Assembly: GCF_000511355.1 (NCBI RefSeq)
Contig: NC_023135.1
Location: 3,374,371 to 3,438,370 of the forward strand
Source: Leisingera methylohalidivorans DSM 14336
GTDB taxonomy: Bacteria > Pseudomonadota > Alphaproteobacteria > Rhodobacterales > Rhodobacteraceae
Length of the DNA stretch: 64,000 nt
Reading direction: 5' to 3'
Each line of letters starts with the position of its first letter. Positions within the stretch are counted from its first letter, which is position 1. Below are positions 17,034 to 26,773 of the stretch, piece after piece. The position numbers were made by a program, and so were the translations under genes. The notes under the pieces are model-generated. The model saw only the letters and a list, made by a program, of their open reading frames with translations. It made no database searches and was not told the origin of the DNA.

Positions 17034-17821
17034 TGAACACTCCTGATCCGCTTCTTTCCCGTCCCGTTCATGCCGCTGCGCAGCAAACCAGTGCCCTGCG
17101 GGCGCTGCTGCACACCGCATCGGCCCGCACCTCCCTGGTCGACATGCTGATGCTGCAGGTGCGCTGCCGCGGTGACGAAATTGCGGTCTGCGACGATACC
17201 AGCGCGCTGCGTTATAATGATCTTGCCGAATATGCCGCCCGCCTGGCCACCCGCCTGAAACGCGCAGGCGTCGGCCCGGGCGCCCGGGTCGGCCTGTTCG
17301 CGGACTCCTCGGCCGAGATGATGGCCGGGCTTTGGGGCATTCTGTTTTCGGGCGGCGCCTATCTGCCGCTTGGCACCGATTACCCGGCAGACCGCCTGAC
17401 CTATATGATCCGCGATGCCGGCATCGACGTGATTGTCACCCAGGAAAAACTGCGCGGCCGCCTGGCCGAGATGATCCTGCCGGGGGTGACCGTGATCACC
17501 CTGGACGCGCTGGATGCAGTCCCGGGCGGCGAAGACAGCGACTGTTTGTGCGGCCCGGCCCTGCTGGAGGATGATCTGGCCTATATGATCTATACGTCCG
17601 GCACCACCGGCACCCCCAAGGGCGTCGGCATCTCGCATGCCGCTATCCTGAACCAGCTGACCTGGCTGCAGACCGAGCAGAAGCTGCGGGTCGGCGAAAC
17701 CATTCTTCAGAAAACCCCTGTCAGCTTTGACGCCGCGCAGTGGGAATTGCTGGCGGTGTGCTGCGGCGCCCAGGTCGTTATGGGCCGCCCCGGCTACTAC
17801 CGCGATCCGGAGGCGCTATGA
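17034..17821 (+). CDS. NRPS-type adenylation domain, C-terminally truncated
   Basis: 262 residues, about half of an AMP-binding domain. The core motifs seen are A1/A2-like (LATRLKRAGVGPGARVGLF, GGAYLPLGTDYP), A3, the P-loop YTSGTTGTPKG, and A4-like FDAAQWELLAV. The protein stops after MGRPGYYRDPEAL, where family members continue with A5-A10 and the C-terminal lid. The lid Lys and hinge are absent, so adenylation is unlikely. Its TGA lies 4 nt before the tautomerase ATG, so an in-place deletion could have created a coupled pair. This could be a decayed activating enzyme. Confidence 0.8.
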
Positions 17822-17825
17822 TCCC

Positions 17826-18059
17826 ATGCCCCATGTCATCATCAAGCATTTCGACGCCACCCTGACCGACGTGCAGCGAAGCGCCCTTTCCGACGCCATC
17901 ACCAAGGCGGCGACCCAGGCCTTCGGCTGCTCGGAACACGCGGTCTCCATCGCATTGCGCCCCGTGAATCCGGACGATTGGAGCAACTCCGTCTTTGCCC
18001 CGGATATCGAAGGCCGCCCCCAGGAATTGATCAGATCGCCGGATTATTCGGCGATCTGA
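17826..18059 (+). CDS. 4-oxalocrotonate tautomerase family protein (PptA-like)
   Basis: 77 residues beginning MPHVIIKHF, with Pro directly after Met. This proline becomes the catalytic N-terminal residue after Met removal. The sequence KAATQAFGCSEHAVSIAL and the tail ELIRSPDYS resemble PptA-type tautomerases, longer than the 62-residue 4-OT. The start lies 4 nt after the stop of the truncated adenylation gene. It probably isomerises a keto-enol intermediate of the pathway encoded here, but the substrate is unknown. Confidence 0.82.
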   Translation: MPHVIIKHFDATLTDVQRSALSDAITKAATQAFGCSEHAVSIALRPVNPDDWSNSVFAPDIEGRPQELIRSPDYSAI

Positions 18060-18095
18060 TCTCCGCCCGCATTCCATTCATTGAAAGGACACACC

Positions 18096-19334
18096 ATGAA
18101 TGACCGCATATCCAATGCGTCACCAGCGCTGCTGCTGATCGCAATCTTCCTGATCTCGATAAACCTGCGGCCTGCCGTTGCCGCCATCGGCCCGCTGGTG
18201 TCGCAGATCCTTGGCGACACCGGCGTCAACTCCACCATCATCGGATTCCTGACCATGATCCCGGTCTTTCTGATGGGCATCGGCGCCATCTATGTGCGCC
18301 AGCTGCGCGCCGCCCTGGGCGAGCGCGGCGGCATCACCCTGGGCGCGCTGATCATTGCGCTGTCCTGTGCCACCCGCCTGTGGCTTTCCACCGGCGCCGG
18401 CCTTCTGGTCACCGCCGCCGGGGCCGGGATCGGCATCGCCATGGTTCAATCGCTGATGCCGGGTTTTGCCAAGCGCAACTTTGGCGCCTCAACCGGCCGG
18501 GTGATCGGCCTCTATTCCACCGGTATCGTGGCCGGGGCCTCGATCGCCGCGGGCACCGCTGCCGGGCTGGCGTCCTCCCTGGAATGGGCCGGCACGCTGG
18601 CCGCCTGGAGCCTGCCCGCTGTTCTGGCAATTGTGTTCTGGGCGCTGGCCGCCCGCAATGCCGACAGCGAACGCGCTGCTCCTGCCCCTGCTGCAGGCAC
18701 CATACCGCCGCAATTCTGGCGCAGCGGCCGCTGCTGGTCTCTGATGCTGTTCTTCGGGGTTGGCACCGGCGCCTTCATGCTGGTCATGGCGTGGATTCCG
18801 CCGTTCTACCTGGAGCAGGGGCTGGATCAGGGCACTGCGGGCCTTCTGCTGTCCGTGCTGACCGTGATCGAAGCGGCGACAGCTCTGGGCGTGGCTGCCT
18901 TCATCCATCACTTCCCGGACCGCCGCGGCCCGCTGGTTTTTGCACTGATTGTGACGGCTCTGGGCTTTGGCGTTCTGTATTCCTCCCCGGTAGAGATGTC
19001 CTTCCTGGCAATGACCCTGCTGGGCGTTGGCATCGGCATCCTGTTCCCGCTGTCGATCATCGTCGCCATCGACCACGTTGATGATCCCACCACCGCGGGC
19101 AACTTCACCTCCTTCGTGCAGGGCGGCGGTTACATCCTGGCAAGCTTTGTGCCTTTGCTGGCCGGTGCGGTCCGCGACGCGATGTCTGACCTCAGCCAGG
19201 TCTGGCTGGTGATGGCCGCAGGATCGCTGCTGATGATCTTCCTGGCTGTCCGCTATTCCCCCGGCAGCTACAAACGCTTCTCCGCCATGCTGCGCAGCGT
19301 TTCCCTGGACCGCGGGCTGCGCGCGGCCAGCTGA
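18096..19334 (+). CDS. MFS transporter, CynX/NimT family
   Basis: 412 residues from ATG 18096, preceded by AAAGGA; an in-frame TTG at 18081 is less likely. About 12 membrane segments. The opening ISINLRPAVAAIGPLVSQI is the signature of the CynX/NimT (cyanate transporter-like) branch, with NLRP in helix 1. It is the last gene of the TetR-flanked cluster and probably moves the pathway's substrate or product. Gene order alone does not say import or export. Confidence 0.88.
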   Translation: MNDRISNASPALLLIAIFLISINLRPAVAAIGPLVSQILGDTGVNSTIIGFLTMIPVFLMGIGAIYVRQLRAALGERGGITLGALIIALSCATRLWLSTGAGLLVTAAGAGIGIAMVQSLMPGFAKRNFGASTGRVIGLYSTGIVAGASIAAGTAAGLASSLEWAGTLAAWSLPAVLAIVFWALAARNADSERAAPAPAAGTIPPQFWRSGRCWSLMLFFGVGTGAFMLVMAWIPPFYLEQGLDQGTAGLLLSVLTVIEAATALGVAAFIHHFPDRRGPLVFALIVTALGFGVLYSSPVEMSFLAMTLLGVGIGILFPLSIIVAIDHVDDPTTAGNFTSFVQGGGYILASFVPLLAGAVRDAMSDLSQVWLVMAAGSLLMIFLAVRYSPGSYKRFSAMLRSVSLDRGLRAAS

Positions 19335-19336
19335 GA

Positions 19337-19693
19337 TCAGTTCCTCAGCGGGCCGCTGCCGCCGCGATATAGCAGGCTTGCCTTCAGCGTCTTCCGGCGA
19401 CGGCACAATGTGCTGAAATCCGGTGCCGCCCAGTCCAACCCGGCCAACCGCAAAAGGCGCTCGGCGAAACCCGTAGTTTGCCGCAGCGGCAGGCCAAACA
19501 GGACCTTCATCGTCAGGCAGGTCTGGATCGCGGCGCCGCTGAACTTCTGCTGGCGGCCGCGCTTGCCGCTCGGCGGCGGCTCCCAGCCCATATTCGGATC
19601 AAACCAAATCGAAAGAGATCCGCGCTGCTGCAGCGCGGTGTTGTAAGACGGCCAGTTCCCGGTCTTGTACTTCGTAGGGGCCCAACTGCTCAT
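19337..19693 (-). pseudogene. IS5 family transposase, N-terminal fragment
   Basis: 118 residues: YKTGNWPSYNTALQQRGSLS, then QTCLTMKVLFGLPLRQTTGF and RLAGLDWAAPDFSTLCRRRK are the N-terminal region of IS5-family transposases. The catalytic domain is missing after LYRGGSGP. The cut lies right at the end of the MFS gene. Confidence 0.75.
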
Positions 19694-19840
19694 GACCCCC
19701 AGCTATCATGCTGAATTGCAATATTAATCCCCAATGACATTTGCGCAACAAAGCCGTTTTTGCCTCTGCACTGTATGCATCTGCGGTCGACTTTGAACGC
19801 TGGCGGTTGGCATTGAAACTGTGCAAGGCCAACCCGCCTG

Positions 19841-21520
19841 TCAGATTTTGCGCAACGGTTCCCTGCTGCGCTGGCTCTGGCCTACACCTGGGGCAGAGCC
19901 AACCGCCGCATTCGATGGCGGCAGAAGCGGGCGCTGCCGCACCATGTCCGACGCGCGCTCCGCCAGCATGATCGTCGGCGCGTTCAGGTTGGCGTTGGGT
20001 TCACTGGGGAAAACAGAGCTGTCAATCACGCGCAGCGCGTCGATACCGTGCACTTTCAGTTCGCTGTCCACTACAGCCATTCCATCCTCGCCCATGCGGC
20101 AGGTGCCGCAGGGATGATAGGTGCTTTCCATCGTTTCCCGCACCCAGGCATCGATCTCATCATCCGTCTGGACGTCCTTGCCCGGCGCCATCTCCTCGCC
20201 GCGGTATCTGTCAAAGGCCGGCTGGGCAATGATTTCCCGCGTCAGCCGCAGGCACCTGCGGAACCCTTCCCGGTCCTCCTCGCGGTCGAGGTAATTGAAC
20301 AGGATATCGGGCTGCTCGTAGGGGTCGGTGGACCGCAGCCGCACATGGCCCCGGCTTTTGGGTTTATTGGGCCCGGTCAGCACCATGAAACCATGCTCTT
20401 TCAGCGGTTCTTTGCCATCATAGCGCATCGCCGCAGGCAGGAAATGGAATTGAATATCGGGCCATTCCAGGGAGGCATCCGAACGGATGAAACCGCCGCT
20501 TTCGAAATGGTTGGTGGTCGACAGGCCGCGCTTGAACAATATCCATTCCGCGCCGATCAGAAACTTGCTCCAGAGCCCCATCTTGCCATTCAGCGTGATC
20601 GGTTCCCTGCAGGCGTATTGGATGTAGACCTCGGAGTGATCTTGCAGGTTTTCCCCGACGCCGGGCAAATCGTGCTGCACATCGACCCCGGCCTGGCGCA
20701 GAACCTGTGCCGGGCCGATTCCCGACCGCTGCAGCAGATGCGGCGTGCCGATCGGGCCGGAGGATATCAGCACTTCGCGCGTGGCATGCGCAACGTGGCG
20801 CTGACCGCCGCGTTCATATTCGACGCCTACCGCGCGCTTGCCCTCCAGGATCACCCGCCGCGTCATGGCATGGGTCACGACGGTCAGGTTCGGCCGGGAC
20901 ATCGCCGGTTTCAGATAGGCATTGGCAGTGGACCAGCGGCGGCCGTCCTTCACGGTCATATGCATCGGGCCGAACCCTTCCTGCAGGTGGCCGTTCGGAT
21001 CCTCAGTGGTGACATAGCCCGCGTCGCGCCCTGACGCGACGAAGGCGCGGTAGAGGGGGTTCTCCATTTCATTGCCGGCATTTGTGGCAAGCGGGCCGGT
21101 GTCCCCGCGCCATTCGTCGCCGCCGCCTTTCCAGCTTTCAGCGCGCTGGAAATAGGGTAGGCAGTTGGCGTAGCCCCAGCCTTTGGCGCCAAGTTCTTCC
21201 CATTCATCGAAGTCGCGGGCATGGCCGCGCATATAGACCATACCGTTGATCGAAGAGGACCCGCCCAGCACCTTGCCGCGCGGGCAATGCACCCGGCGCC
21301 CGTCCAGCCCCGGTTCGGGCAGCGTGTAATAGCGCCAGTTATGCTTGGTGCCATTCATCGGGATGGATAGCGCCGTTGGCATCTGGATAAAGATGGACTT
21401 GTCCGACCCGCCGAATTCCAGCACCAGAACGCGCGTTTCGGGATCTTCGCTCAACCGGTTCGCCAGCACGCATCCAGCCGAGCCTGCGCCAATGATGATA
21501 TAATCGTAGGACTGAGCCAT
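19841..21520 (-). CDS. betA: GMC oxidoreductase, choline dehydrogenase-like
   Basis: 559 residues from ATG 21520. FAD-binding [20 protein letters not shown] is at the N-terminus. GMC signature 1 is [20 protein letters not shown], and signature 2 is [17 protein letters not shown]. The C-terminal active site shows His in [10 protein letters not shown] and Asn in NLNAPT. Length and motifs match choline dehydrogenases, which oxidise choline to betaine aldehyde at the membrane. Many GMC paralogues use other alcohols, and the neighbours here (ureohydrolase, NCS1 permease) are not the classical bet operon, so the symbol is tentative. It is last in the operon, 80 nt after the permease. Confidence 0.8.
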   Translation of the reverse strand: MAQSYDYIIIGAGSAGCVLANRLSEDPETRVLVLEFGGSDKSIFIQMPTALSIPMNGTKHNWRYYTLPEPGLDGRRVHCPRGKVLGGSSSINGMVYMRGHARDFDEWEELGAKGWGYANCLPYFQRAESWKGGGDEWRGDTGPLATNAGNEMENPLYRAFVASGRDAGYVTTEDPNGHLQEGFGPMHMTVKDGRRWSTANAYLKPAMSRPNLTVVTHAMTRRVILEGKRAVGVEYERGGQRHVAHATREVLISSGPIGTPHLLQRSGIGPAQVLRQAGVDVQHDLPGVGENLQDHSEVYIQYACREPITLNGKMGLWSKFLIGAEWILFKRGLSTTNHFESGGFIRSDASLEWPDIQFHFLPAAMRYDGKEPLKEHGFMVLTGPNKPKSRGHVRLRSTDPYEQPDILFNYLDREEDREGFRRCLRLTREIIAQPAFDRYRGEEMAPGKDVQTDDEIDAWVRETMESTYHPCGTCRMGEDGMAVVDSELKVHGIDALRVIDSSVFPSEPNANLNAPTIMLAERASDMVRQRPLLPPSNAAVGSAPGVGQSQRSREPLRKI

Positions 21521-21600
21521 GGGACACCTTCCGTTCTTGTAAGTAGATTGCAGCCTTGCGGCGGCCGGCAGGCAAACGAGCTTCACCTGCCGGTTGGTTG

Positions 21601-23067
21601 TCAGTTCTTGGGGTACTCTCCCCAGCCCGGCCGGTTGGCCAGCAAGCGGGTCAGCACGTAGTGGACCAGCCCGGCCATGGCGCAGGACGGCAGCGACGCG
21701 GTGAGGTAGCGGAAGGCCCCGACGTTATCGAGCGTTTGCGGGTTGAAGAGCCACACATAGGTGACAAAGCCCACCAGCAGCGCAAAGAGGCCAATCGGGT
21801 TGAAGCCGCCGAGGAACTGATAGGCGCCGTTTTCCTGCTTGCCGTGCAGCGCGCGCAGGTCAAGCCGCTGGCGGCGCAGGAAGAAGTAGTCGGCGATGCC
21901 GATCCCTGCCAGCGCCGAGTTGAGCGCCGACGTCCAGACCAGGAAAATGAAGAACCCGTCATAGATCTGCGGAAAGACCACGGCCAGCAGCAGCGGCACT
22001 ATGCAGAAACCGAACAGCAATGTGCCCCAGCCGATCCGGCGCACGCCAGCGGTGCCGACCTGGCGCAGCCCGACGATTGCAGCATAAAGGATATTGGCCA
22101 TTGAGGTGATGTTGGCAAAGGCGATGAAGCCGAGAGCCGCCACACCGACACCAACACCGGCAATCGTTGTCATCCAGATCGTCGGATCGCTGTCGCCCAG
22201 AGATACCGCAGCCAGCAGGCCCACGATCTCGCCCAGCACAGCGGCGCCGAAAATGCCAACCAGGTTGGGCCAGAAGGCCGTCCGCTCATTGCGTGTCAGC
22301 CGCGCCAGGTTGCCGATGTAGGGCCACCAGGAGAAGCCGGCCGCCATGTTGACCTCAATCGCGATGATGAAGTTCAGCTTGCTGTCTTCGAACGGCGGGT
22401 CAAGTGCCTCCATGGCCATCAGTTCGGCAAAGGAGTGCTGGCGGAAGATCAGCCACAGCATGCCCACCATCAGGAGCACCAGCGCAGGCGAAACGATCAT
22501 GTTGAAGACCTTGATCGAGGTCGGCCCGCGGGCGACGATGTACCAGGTCAGCAGGATCGCCCCAACCGCGGCGATGGCCGTTTTGATACCAATTGGCGAA
22601 GCCGTGCCGCCGCTTGCCAGCGCGGTCAGCCCGTCGATCGAACGGCCGAACATCATTGCCAGCACTGCCAGCCAGCCCATGGTCAGCACGATGACAGCCA
22701 GCAGATAGACAAGGCGGCTGCCGTTGTAACCGAACTGGCTGCGCAGGGCGGTGAACTGTTCAACGCCGTAGCGCCCGGTCATAACCGTGGTGGCCAATGC
22801 CGTCAAAACCACGCCGAATATATTGCCGATCACGATTGCCGCGATCCCTTCCTTCGGGCCGACGAACAATCCAACCGCGCCACCGATCAGGAAGGCCCAG
22901 GTGGCAATTGCCAGCGCCGAATTGGCAAAGGTGAATTCCTTGAACCCCCACAGCCGTTCCGAAGGCAGCAGCGGCGCATCGCCCCGTTCGGCTGCCGCAC
23001 CATAGCCATTGGATGCACCGGCTGCGGGATCCGCGCCGAAGTTCTCTGTTGTTGTTTCCAAGGTCAT
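21601..23067 (-). CDS. NCS1 family permease (cytosine/purine/allantoin type)
   Basis: 488 residues, about 12 membrane segments. The N-terminal motif [21 protein letters not shown] and the helix [17 protein letters not shown] are typical of nucleobase:cation symporter-1 proteins. The start ATG 23067 follows GGGGGACC and lies one base after the stop of the 54-residue gene, so the two are probably coupled. In this operon it most likely imports a nitrogen-rich compound handled by the ureohydrolase and deacetylase-like enzymes. Confidence 0.88.
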   Translation of the reverse strand: MTLETTTENFGADPAAGASNGYGAAAERGDAPLLPSERLWGFKEFTFANSALAIATWAFLIGGAVGLFVGPKEGIAAIVIGNIFGVVLTALATTVMTGRYGVEQFTALRSQFGYNGSRLVYLLAVIVLTMGWLAVLAMMFGRSIDGLTALASGGTASPIGIKTAIAAVGAILLTWYIVARGPTSIKVFNMIVSPALVLLMVGMLWLIFRQHSFAELMAMEALDPPFEDSKLNFIIAIEVNMAAGFSWWPYIGNLARLTRNERTAFWPNLVGIFGAAVLGEIVGLLAAVSLGDSDPTIWMTTIAGVGVGVAALGFIAFANITSMANILYAAIVGLRQVGTAGVRRIGWGTLLFGFCIVPLLLAVVFPQIYDGFFIFLVWTSALNSALAGIGIADYFFLRRQRLDLRALHGKQENGAYQFLGGFNPIGLFALLVGFVTYVWLFNPQTLDNVGAFRYLTASLPSCAMAGLVHYVLTRLLANRPGWGEYPKN

Positions 23068-23068
23068 C

Positions 23069-23233
23069 TCAGGTCCCCCACATCCAGAAAACGGCGGCAA
23101 GCGCCAAGGTCAGCGCGGCTATCCCGAGATAGTCGATTGCGGTCATGCGGCCGCGGCCGCCTTCTCCGATCTGGTCATAGACCGCGGCGCGCCGGTCAAT
23201 CTCAGCGAGCCATTCTTCAGTATGTTCGTTCAT
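23069..23233 (-). CDS. Small single-pass membrane protein paired with the NCS1 permease
   Basis: 54 residues: charged N-terminus MNEHTEEWLAEIDRRAAVYD and one C-terminal membrane helix (YLGIAALTLALAAVFWMW). ATG 23233 was chosen because an AGGGAGG-like site precedes it. Its stop is one base from the permease start. I do not recognise a named family; the layout is like small accessory subunits of secondary transporters. Confidence 0.7.
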   Translation of the reverse strand: MNEHTEEWLAEIDRRAAVYDQIGEGGRGRMTAIDYLGIAALTLALAAVFWMWGT

Positions 23234-23250
23234 CTTTACCTCCCTAGATT

Positions 23251-23269
23251 GCAGGCCCCTCCGGCCTGC
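23251..23269. terminator. Intercistronic hairpin
   Basis: GCAGGCC-CCTCC-GGCCTGC lies in the 58-nt gap between the deacetylase-like gene and the small membrane protein gene. There is no T run on the minus strand, so it may be an mRNA-stability element instead of a terminator. Confidence 0.4.
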
Positions 23270-23291
23270 GGTTACGCTCCCCACGTATCCC

Positions 23292-24188
23292 TTAGGTTCT
23301 CCGGACCTGGACGGGTTCCGTGTAATGCGGCAGCCTGTCTATGCGCGGGCTCCAGTCCCCGCTTTGCACCACCTTCTGGACATGGGCCGCGATTTCCTCC
23401 ATCGGTGCAAACCAGACACCGCCGCGTTCCAACGCCTCTTCGATAAACCGGTGCATGATCTCCCACCGCGCCAGTCGGCCGGTGGCAAAAGGATGCACAA
23501 CGGGAACCCAAAGCCCGCCGTGGCGCCATGCCGCGTCATATTCCTGCGAGAAGATCTTGAAACCTTCCTGAGGCGCGCGGATGGGCATCATGTAGTCGAG
23601 ATCCATCGACTGAACGTATTGCGGCCAGTCGTCCAATCCCCAATGCGACGGCAGTTCCACCAGCTGCCCTGCCGCGGAGTCAAGCATATAGGGCTGGTCA
23701 TCACCCATCAGCGAGGCGTCATAAACAAAGCCCCGCTCTGCCAGAAGATCCGCCGAGCGGTGCGAGAAGTTGTAGAGCGGCGCACGCCAGCCGCGCGGGC
23801 GCTGGCCGGTTGCCTTGACGATGACGTCGATGCCCCGGTCAAGCCAATACGCCTCCTCCTCCGCGGACAGTTCACGCGGGTGCTCATGCAGGTAGCCGTG
23901 ATGGGCGATCTCATGGCCGCCCTCCAGGATCGCCTCGACCGCCCGGGGGTATTGCTCGATGCACCAGGCCGGAATGAAGAAGGTCTGGCGGATACCAAGC
24001 TGCCGGTAGCTTTCAACGATGCGGGGAATAGCAATTTCCGGCCCGTAGCGGAGCATGGAAATCGCCGCCGTGCGGCTGTGGCCGTCGGTCGGGTGGGCCA
24101 GATGGATCAGGCTGTCAGCGTCCATGTCGAAGGTGATGCTGGCCGCGCATTTCGCGCCGCCCGGCCAGGGAATTGGGTTGCTGATCAT
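23292..24188 (-). CDS. Polysaccharide deacetylase (NodB-fold) family protein
   Basis: 298 residues from ATG 24188, overlapping the upstream SDR stop by 4 bp. NodB motifs are visible: the acidic pair in SITFDMDADS and the metal-binding His pair in GGHEIAHHGYLHEH. RGWRAPLYNFS corresponds to motif 3. In bacteria this branch includes PuuE-like allantoinases and other amidases acting on small molecules. In an operon with a ureohydrolase and an NCS1 permease, a small C-N substrate is more likely than a polysaccharide. The substrate is not determined. Confidence 0.82.
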   Translation of the reverse strand: MISNPIPWPGGAKCAASITFDMDADSLIHLAHPTDGHSRTAAISMLRYGPEIAIPRIVESYRQLGIRQTFFIPAWCIEQYPRAVEAILEGGHEIAHHGYLHEHPRELSAEEEAYWLDRGIDVIVKATGQRPRGWRAPLYNFSHRSADLLAERGFVYDASLMGDDQPYMLDSAAGQLVELPSHWGLDDWPQYVQSMDLDYMMPIRAPQEGFKIFSQEYDAAWRHGGLWVPVVHPFATGRLARWEIMHRFIEEALERGGVWFAPMEEIAAHVQKVVQSGDWSPRIDRLPHYTEPVQVRRT

Positions 24189-24922
24189 GGCATGATGCTC
24201 CCGCCGTTGGGGCCAATCCCTTGGCCGGTGAAATACTGGCCGCCGGGGCCGGCGAGGAAAGTTGCCACCGAGGCAACCTCCGCTGGAGTGCCGAAGCGGC
24301 CGAGCGGAATGGCAAGTTCCTTTGCCCGCCATTCAGAACTCATATGCGCTGCGCCCAGCATTTCGGTATCAATCGGTCCGGGGCAGATGGCGTTGACAAG
24401 AATACCGGGGGCGAATTCCTTGGCCCAGCTGCGCACGAGCCCCAGCACACCGTGTTTGGAGGCGACATAGGGCGAAAAGGTCTCGCGCCCGTAGTAGGCC
24501 ATGTCGGAAGCGATCAGGATAACGCGGGGCGGATCGGCCGCATCCGGCGTCATCAGGCCGATGGCAGCCTGACCAGCCAAAAAGCTGCCGCGAAGATTGA
24601 CGCCAATCACACGGTCGAAGTCCGCCACCGGCGTGTCCAGAAGCGGCGCCTCGTGAATGATTCCGGCGCAGTGGACCAGCACGTCAAGCCCGCCCCAGGC
24701 AGATCTCAGGGTGTCAGCCAGCGCAGCCACCGCCGCCGCATCGGAGACATCGCAGGCGTGCGTATGGACCTCGGCCGCGCCTTGTGAACCGGCCGCTTCG
24801 GCCGTGGCGTCCGGCGCATTGAGATCGGCAAGCGCCAAACGCGCGCCTTGCCCTGCAAAGGCCAGAGCTGCGGCCGCTCCGATGCCGCGCTGAGCGCCGG
24901 TAATGAGAACGCGCGCCGTCAT
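24185..24922 (-). CDS. Short-chain dehydrogenase/reductase (SDR) 1
   Basis: 245 residues. Cofactor loop TGAQRGIG at the N-terminus, an acidic residue after strand 2 (LADLN) favouring NAD(H), catalytic Ser in LIASDMAYYG, and YVASK with the Tyr-Lys pair. The NNAG motif is replaced by HCAG. ATGA overlaps link it to both neighbouring genes, so it is translated as part of the operon. Probably oxidises or reduces a hydroxy or keto group of the pathway intermediate. Confidence 0.85.
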   Translation of the reverse strand: MTARVLITGAQRGIGAAAALAFAGQGARLALADLNAPDATAEAAGSQGAAEVHTHACDVSDAAAVAALADTLRSAWGGLDVLVHCAGIIHEAPLLDTPVADFDRVIGVNLRGSFLAGQAAIGLMTPDAADPPRVILIASDMAYYGRETFSPYVASKHGVLGLVRSWAKEFAPGILVNAICPGPIDTEMLGAAHMSSEWRAKELAIPLGRFGTPAEVASVATFLAGPGGQYFTGQGIGPNGGSIMP

Positions 24923-25701
24923 GCCATCACCTCGCCGCGGTCAACCATGACCGCCTGACCGGTGATATCCCGCGCCCCTTCCGAGGCGAGATACAGGTAG
25001 GCCGCAGAAATATCGTCAGGTTCCAGCAGCCCCGGCAGGACCTGCGCGGCAGTGATCTCGGACAAGAGATCCTCTTCGCTGCGGCCGGTGCGCTGCGACA
25101 TCTCGGTCAGCGACAGCATCGCTGCATCGGTCTTGACCCATCCCGGGCAAACCGCATTCACCCGGATACCGCGCGGCCCGAGCTCCTTGGCCATCACGCG
25201 GGTGAAACCCAGGTTGGCATGTTTCGAGCCGATATAGGCCGCAAATTCCGGCACTGCGGTACGGCTCCAGATCGAAGCGGTAACGATAATACTGCCGCCA
25301 TCGCGCATTTTCGGCACGGCGTGGCGGGTGACGTAGAAGGTGCCGTTCACATTGATGTCGGTGATGCGGCGGAAAGTTTCCTCGACCGCCGCGTCGGGGT
25401 CGAGCAGAGGGGTGATGCGCTCCAGCCCGGCATTGTTGACCAGCACGTCGATCCGGTCGAGCGGCGCCAGCGCCGCTTTTACCGATGCGCTGTCGGTGAT
25501 GTCAGCTTCGAGCCCCCGGCAGGGCCGCCCGCTTTCAGTGGCAATGGCATCAGCGGCGGCATGGATGCCGGCACCTGAAGACAGGATCGTCACCTCGGCA
25601 CCAGCCATGGCAAAGGCTCTGGCGGCGGCAAAACCGATGCCGCGGCTTGCGCCGGTGACCAGCACCTGTTCGCCGGTGAAATCATAGCGGAGCTTGCCCA
25701 T
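24919..25701 (-). CDS. Short-chain dehydrogenase/reductase (SDR) 2
   Basis: 260 residues. TGASRGIG cofactor loop, NNAG motif, catalytic Ser in VTASIWSRT, YIGSK with Tyr-Lys, and the PGWVKTD loop. It is separated from the ureohydrolase by 2 nt and overlaps SDR 1 by 4 bp. Two adjacent SDRs suggest consecutive redox steps, but the substrate is unknown. Confidence 0.85.
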   Translation of the reverse strand: MGKLRYDFTGEQVLVTGASRGIGFAAARAFAMAGAEVTILSSGAGIHAAADAIATESGRPCRGLEADITDSASVKAALAPLDRIDVLVNNAGLERITPLLDPDAAVEETFRRITDINVNGTFYVTRHAVPKMRDGGSIIVTASIWSRTAVPEFAAYIGSKHANLGFTRVMAKELGPRGIRVNAVCPGWVKTDAAMLSLTEMSQRTGRSEEDLLSEITAAQVLPGLLEPDDISAAYLYLASEGARDITGQAVMVDRGEVMA

Positions 25702-25703
25702 TT

Positions 25704-26675
25704 TCAGACCTCCCGCGCATGCATGATGCGGCCGATCAGGTTCATCAGCACCTGAGCCGCCAGAATTGCCGTGCCGCCGGTATGGTCGTAATCCGGCGCA
25801 ACCTCGACGAGGTCGACCCCTGCAATCGTGCCGCGTTCGGCAAGGCCGGCGAGAATCTCCAGCACCTCGTAATAAATAAAGCCGCCATGCGAAGGCGTGC
25901 CCGTGCCCGGAGCGATCGAGGGGTCGAACCCGTCAATGTCGATTGTCACGTAATAGCGTTCGCCCTTGGGGATCCGCGCCAGCACGGCCTCCACGCCGAG
26001 CGCCCGGATCTGACGGACCGAGAGAATATCGGAGCCCATGGAACGGGCGGCCTCATAGCCGTCGCGCGCCGTCGAGGAGACATTGCGGATGCCAAGCTGC
26101 GACAGGCCGCTGACATAGTCCTTCTCGGCGGCGCGGCGCATCGGGTTGCCATGTCCGCAGCGCACGCCGTGGCGCTCATCGACGAAGTCGAGATGCGCGT
26201 CGATCTGAACGACATGGATGGGGCCGTTCTTGGCACAGTCTTCCTCGAAGGCATTGATGCAGGGGATATTAACCGAATGATCGCCGCCCAGGACCACTGG
26301 CAGCGCGCCTGCGGCCAGGATCTTGCGCACACCGAATTCAATGTTGGCATGGCTTCTTTCAGTATCGGTGTGGATGATATCGGCGTCGCCGATGTCGACT
26401 ATCCGGACCTTTTCGGCCGGCAGGTAGGTGACATCATCCTCGTGGTCGTAAGCGCCGCCATGGCCGAAAGAGAACAATGTGGAGGCTTCGCGGATTGACC
26501 GTGGTCCGAACCGGGCACCGGCGCGCCACTGCGTACCAAAGTCAAACGGCGCCCCGAGGATCGCGACATCGGCGTCAATGCGGTCCCAGTCTGCTACATA
26601 GGGGTTTTTTCCAAAGGTACTGATGCCAACGAATGGCAAGTTGAGGCGGCCCTGGTCATAGGCGTTATCGGACAT
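25704..26675 (-). CDS. Agmatinase/guanidino-acid ureohydrolase family protein
   Basis: 323 residues of the arginase superfamily. The Mn-binding motifs are all present: GGDHS, DAHLDF and IDIDGFDP. The family removes urea from guanidino compounds (agmatine, guanidinobutyrate, guanidinopropionate, guanidine). The name speB would overstate what can be seen, since specificity is not readable. It is first in the operon and divergent from a LysR regulator with 98 nt between them, so the operon is probably induced by its guanidino-type substrate. Confidence 0.87.
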   Translation of the reverse strand: MSDNAYDQGRLNLPFVGISTFGKNPYVADWDRIDADVAILGAPFDFGTQWRAGARFGPRSIREASTLFSFGHGGAYDHEDDVTYLPAEKVRIVDIGDADIIHTDTERSHANIEFGVRKILAAGALPVVLGGDHSVNIPCINAFEEDCAKNGPIHVVQIDAHLDFVDERHGVRCGHGNPMRRAAEKDYVSGLSQLGIRNVSSTARDGYEAARSMGSDILSVRQIRALGVEAVLARIPKGERYYVTIDIDGFDPSIAPGTGTPSHGGFIYYEVLEILAGLAERGTIAGVDLVEVAPDYDHTGGTAILAAQVLMNLIGRIMHAREV

Positions 26676-26773
26676 GCTTTTCTCCCCTCCAAATTAGATG
26701 GGATCAGCAAAGCACCGATATATTCTCATTCAAATCTATATGTATCTAAGCTCAGTTATGATAATCTCTATGT
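26676..26773. promoter_or_regulatory. Divergent promoter of the LysR gene and ureohydrolase operon
   Basis: 98 AT-rich nt. A 13-nt direct repeat, AATCTATATGTAT (26733) and AATCTCTATGTAT (26763), is spaced by 30 nt; the second copy overlaps the LysR start codon. It could be an autoregulatory site, though no clean T-N11-A palindrome was found. Confidence 0.45.

Noticed and set aside
16136..17638. Long minus-strand open frame (500 codons)
   Set aside because: Antisense to the isomerase-like and adenylation genes, whose motifs are clear; low-complexity Gln/Gly/Ala composition.
18489..19406. Long minus-strand open frame (305 codons)
   Set aside because: Shadow of the MFS transporter; Gln/His/Arg-rich without any fold signal.
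23234..23291. Possible riboswitch before the small membrane protein and permease
   Set aside because: Only one short hairpin fits in 58 nt; none of the conserved guanidine or purine riboswitch cores is visible.
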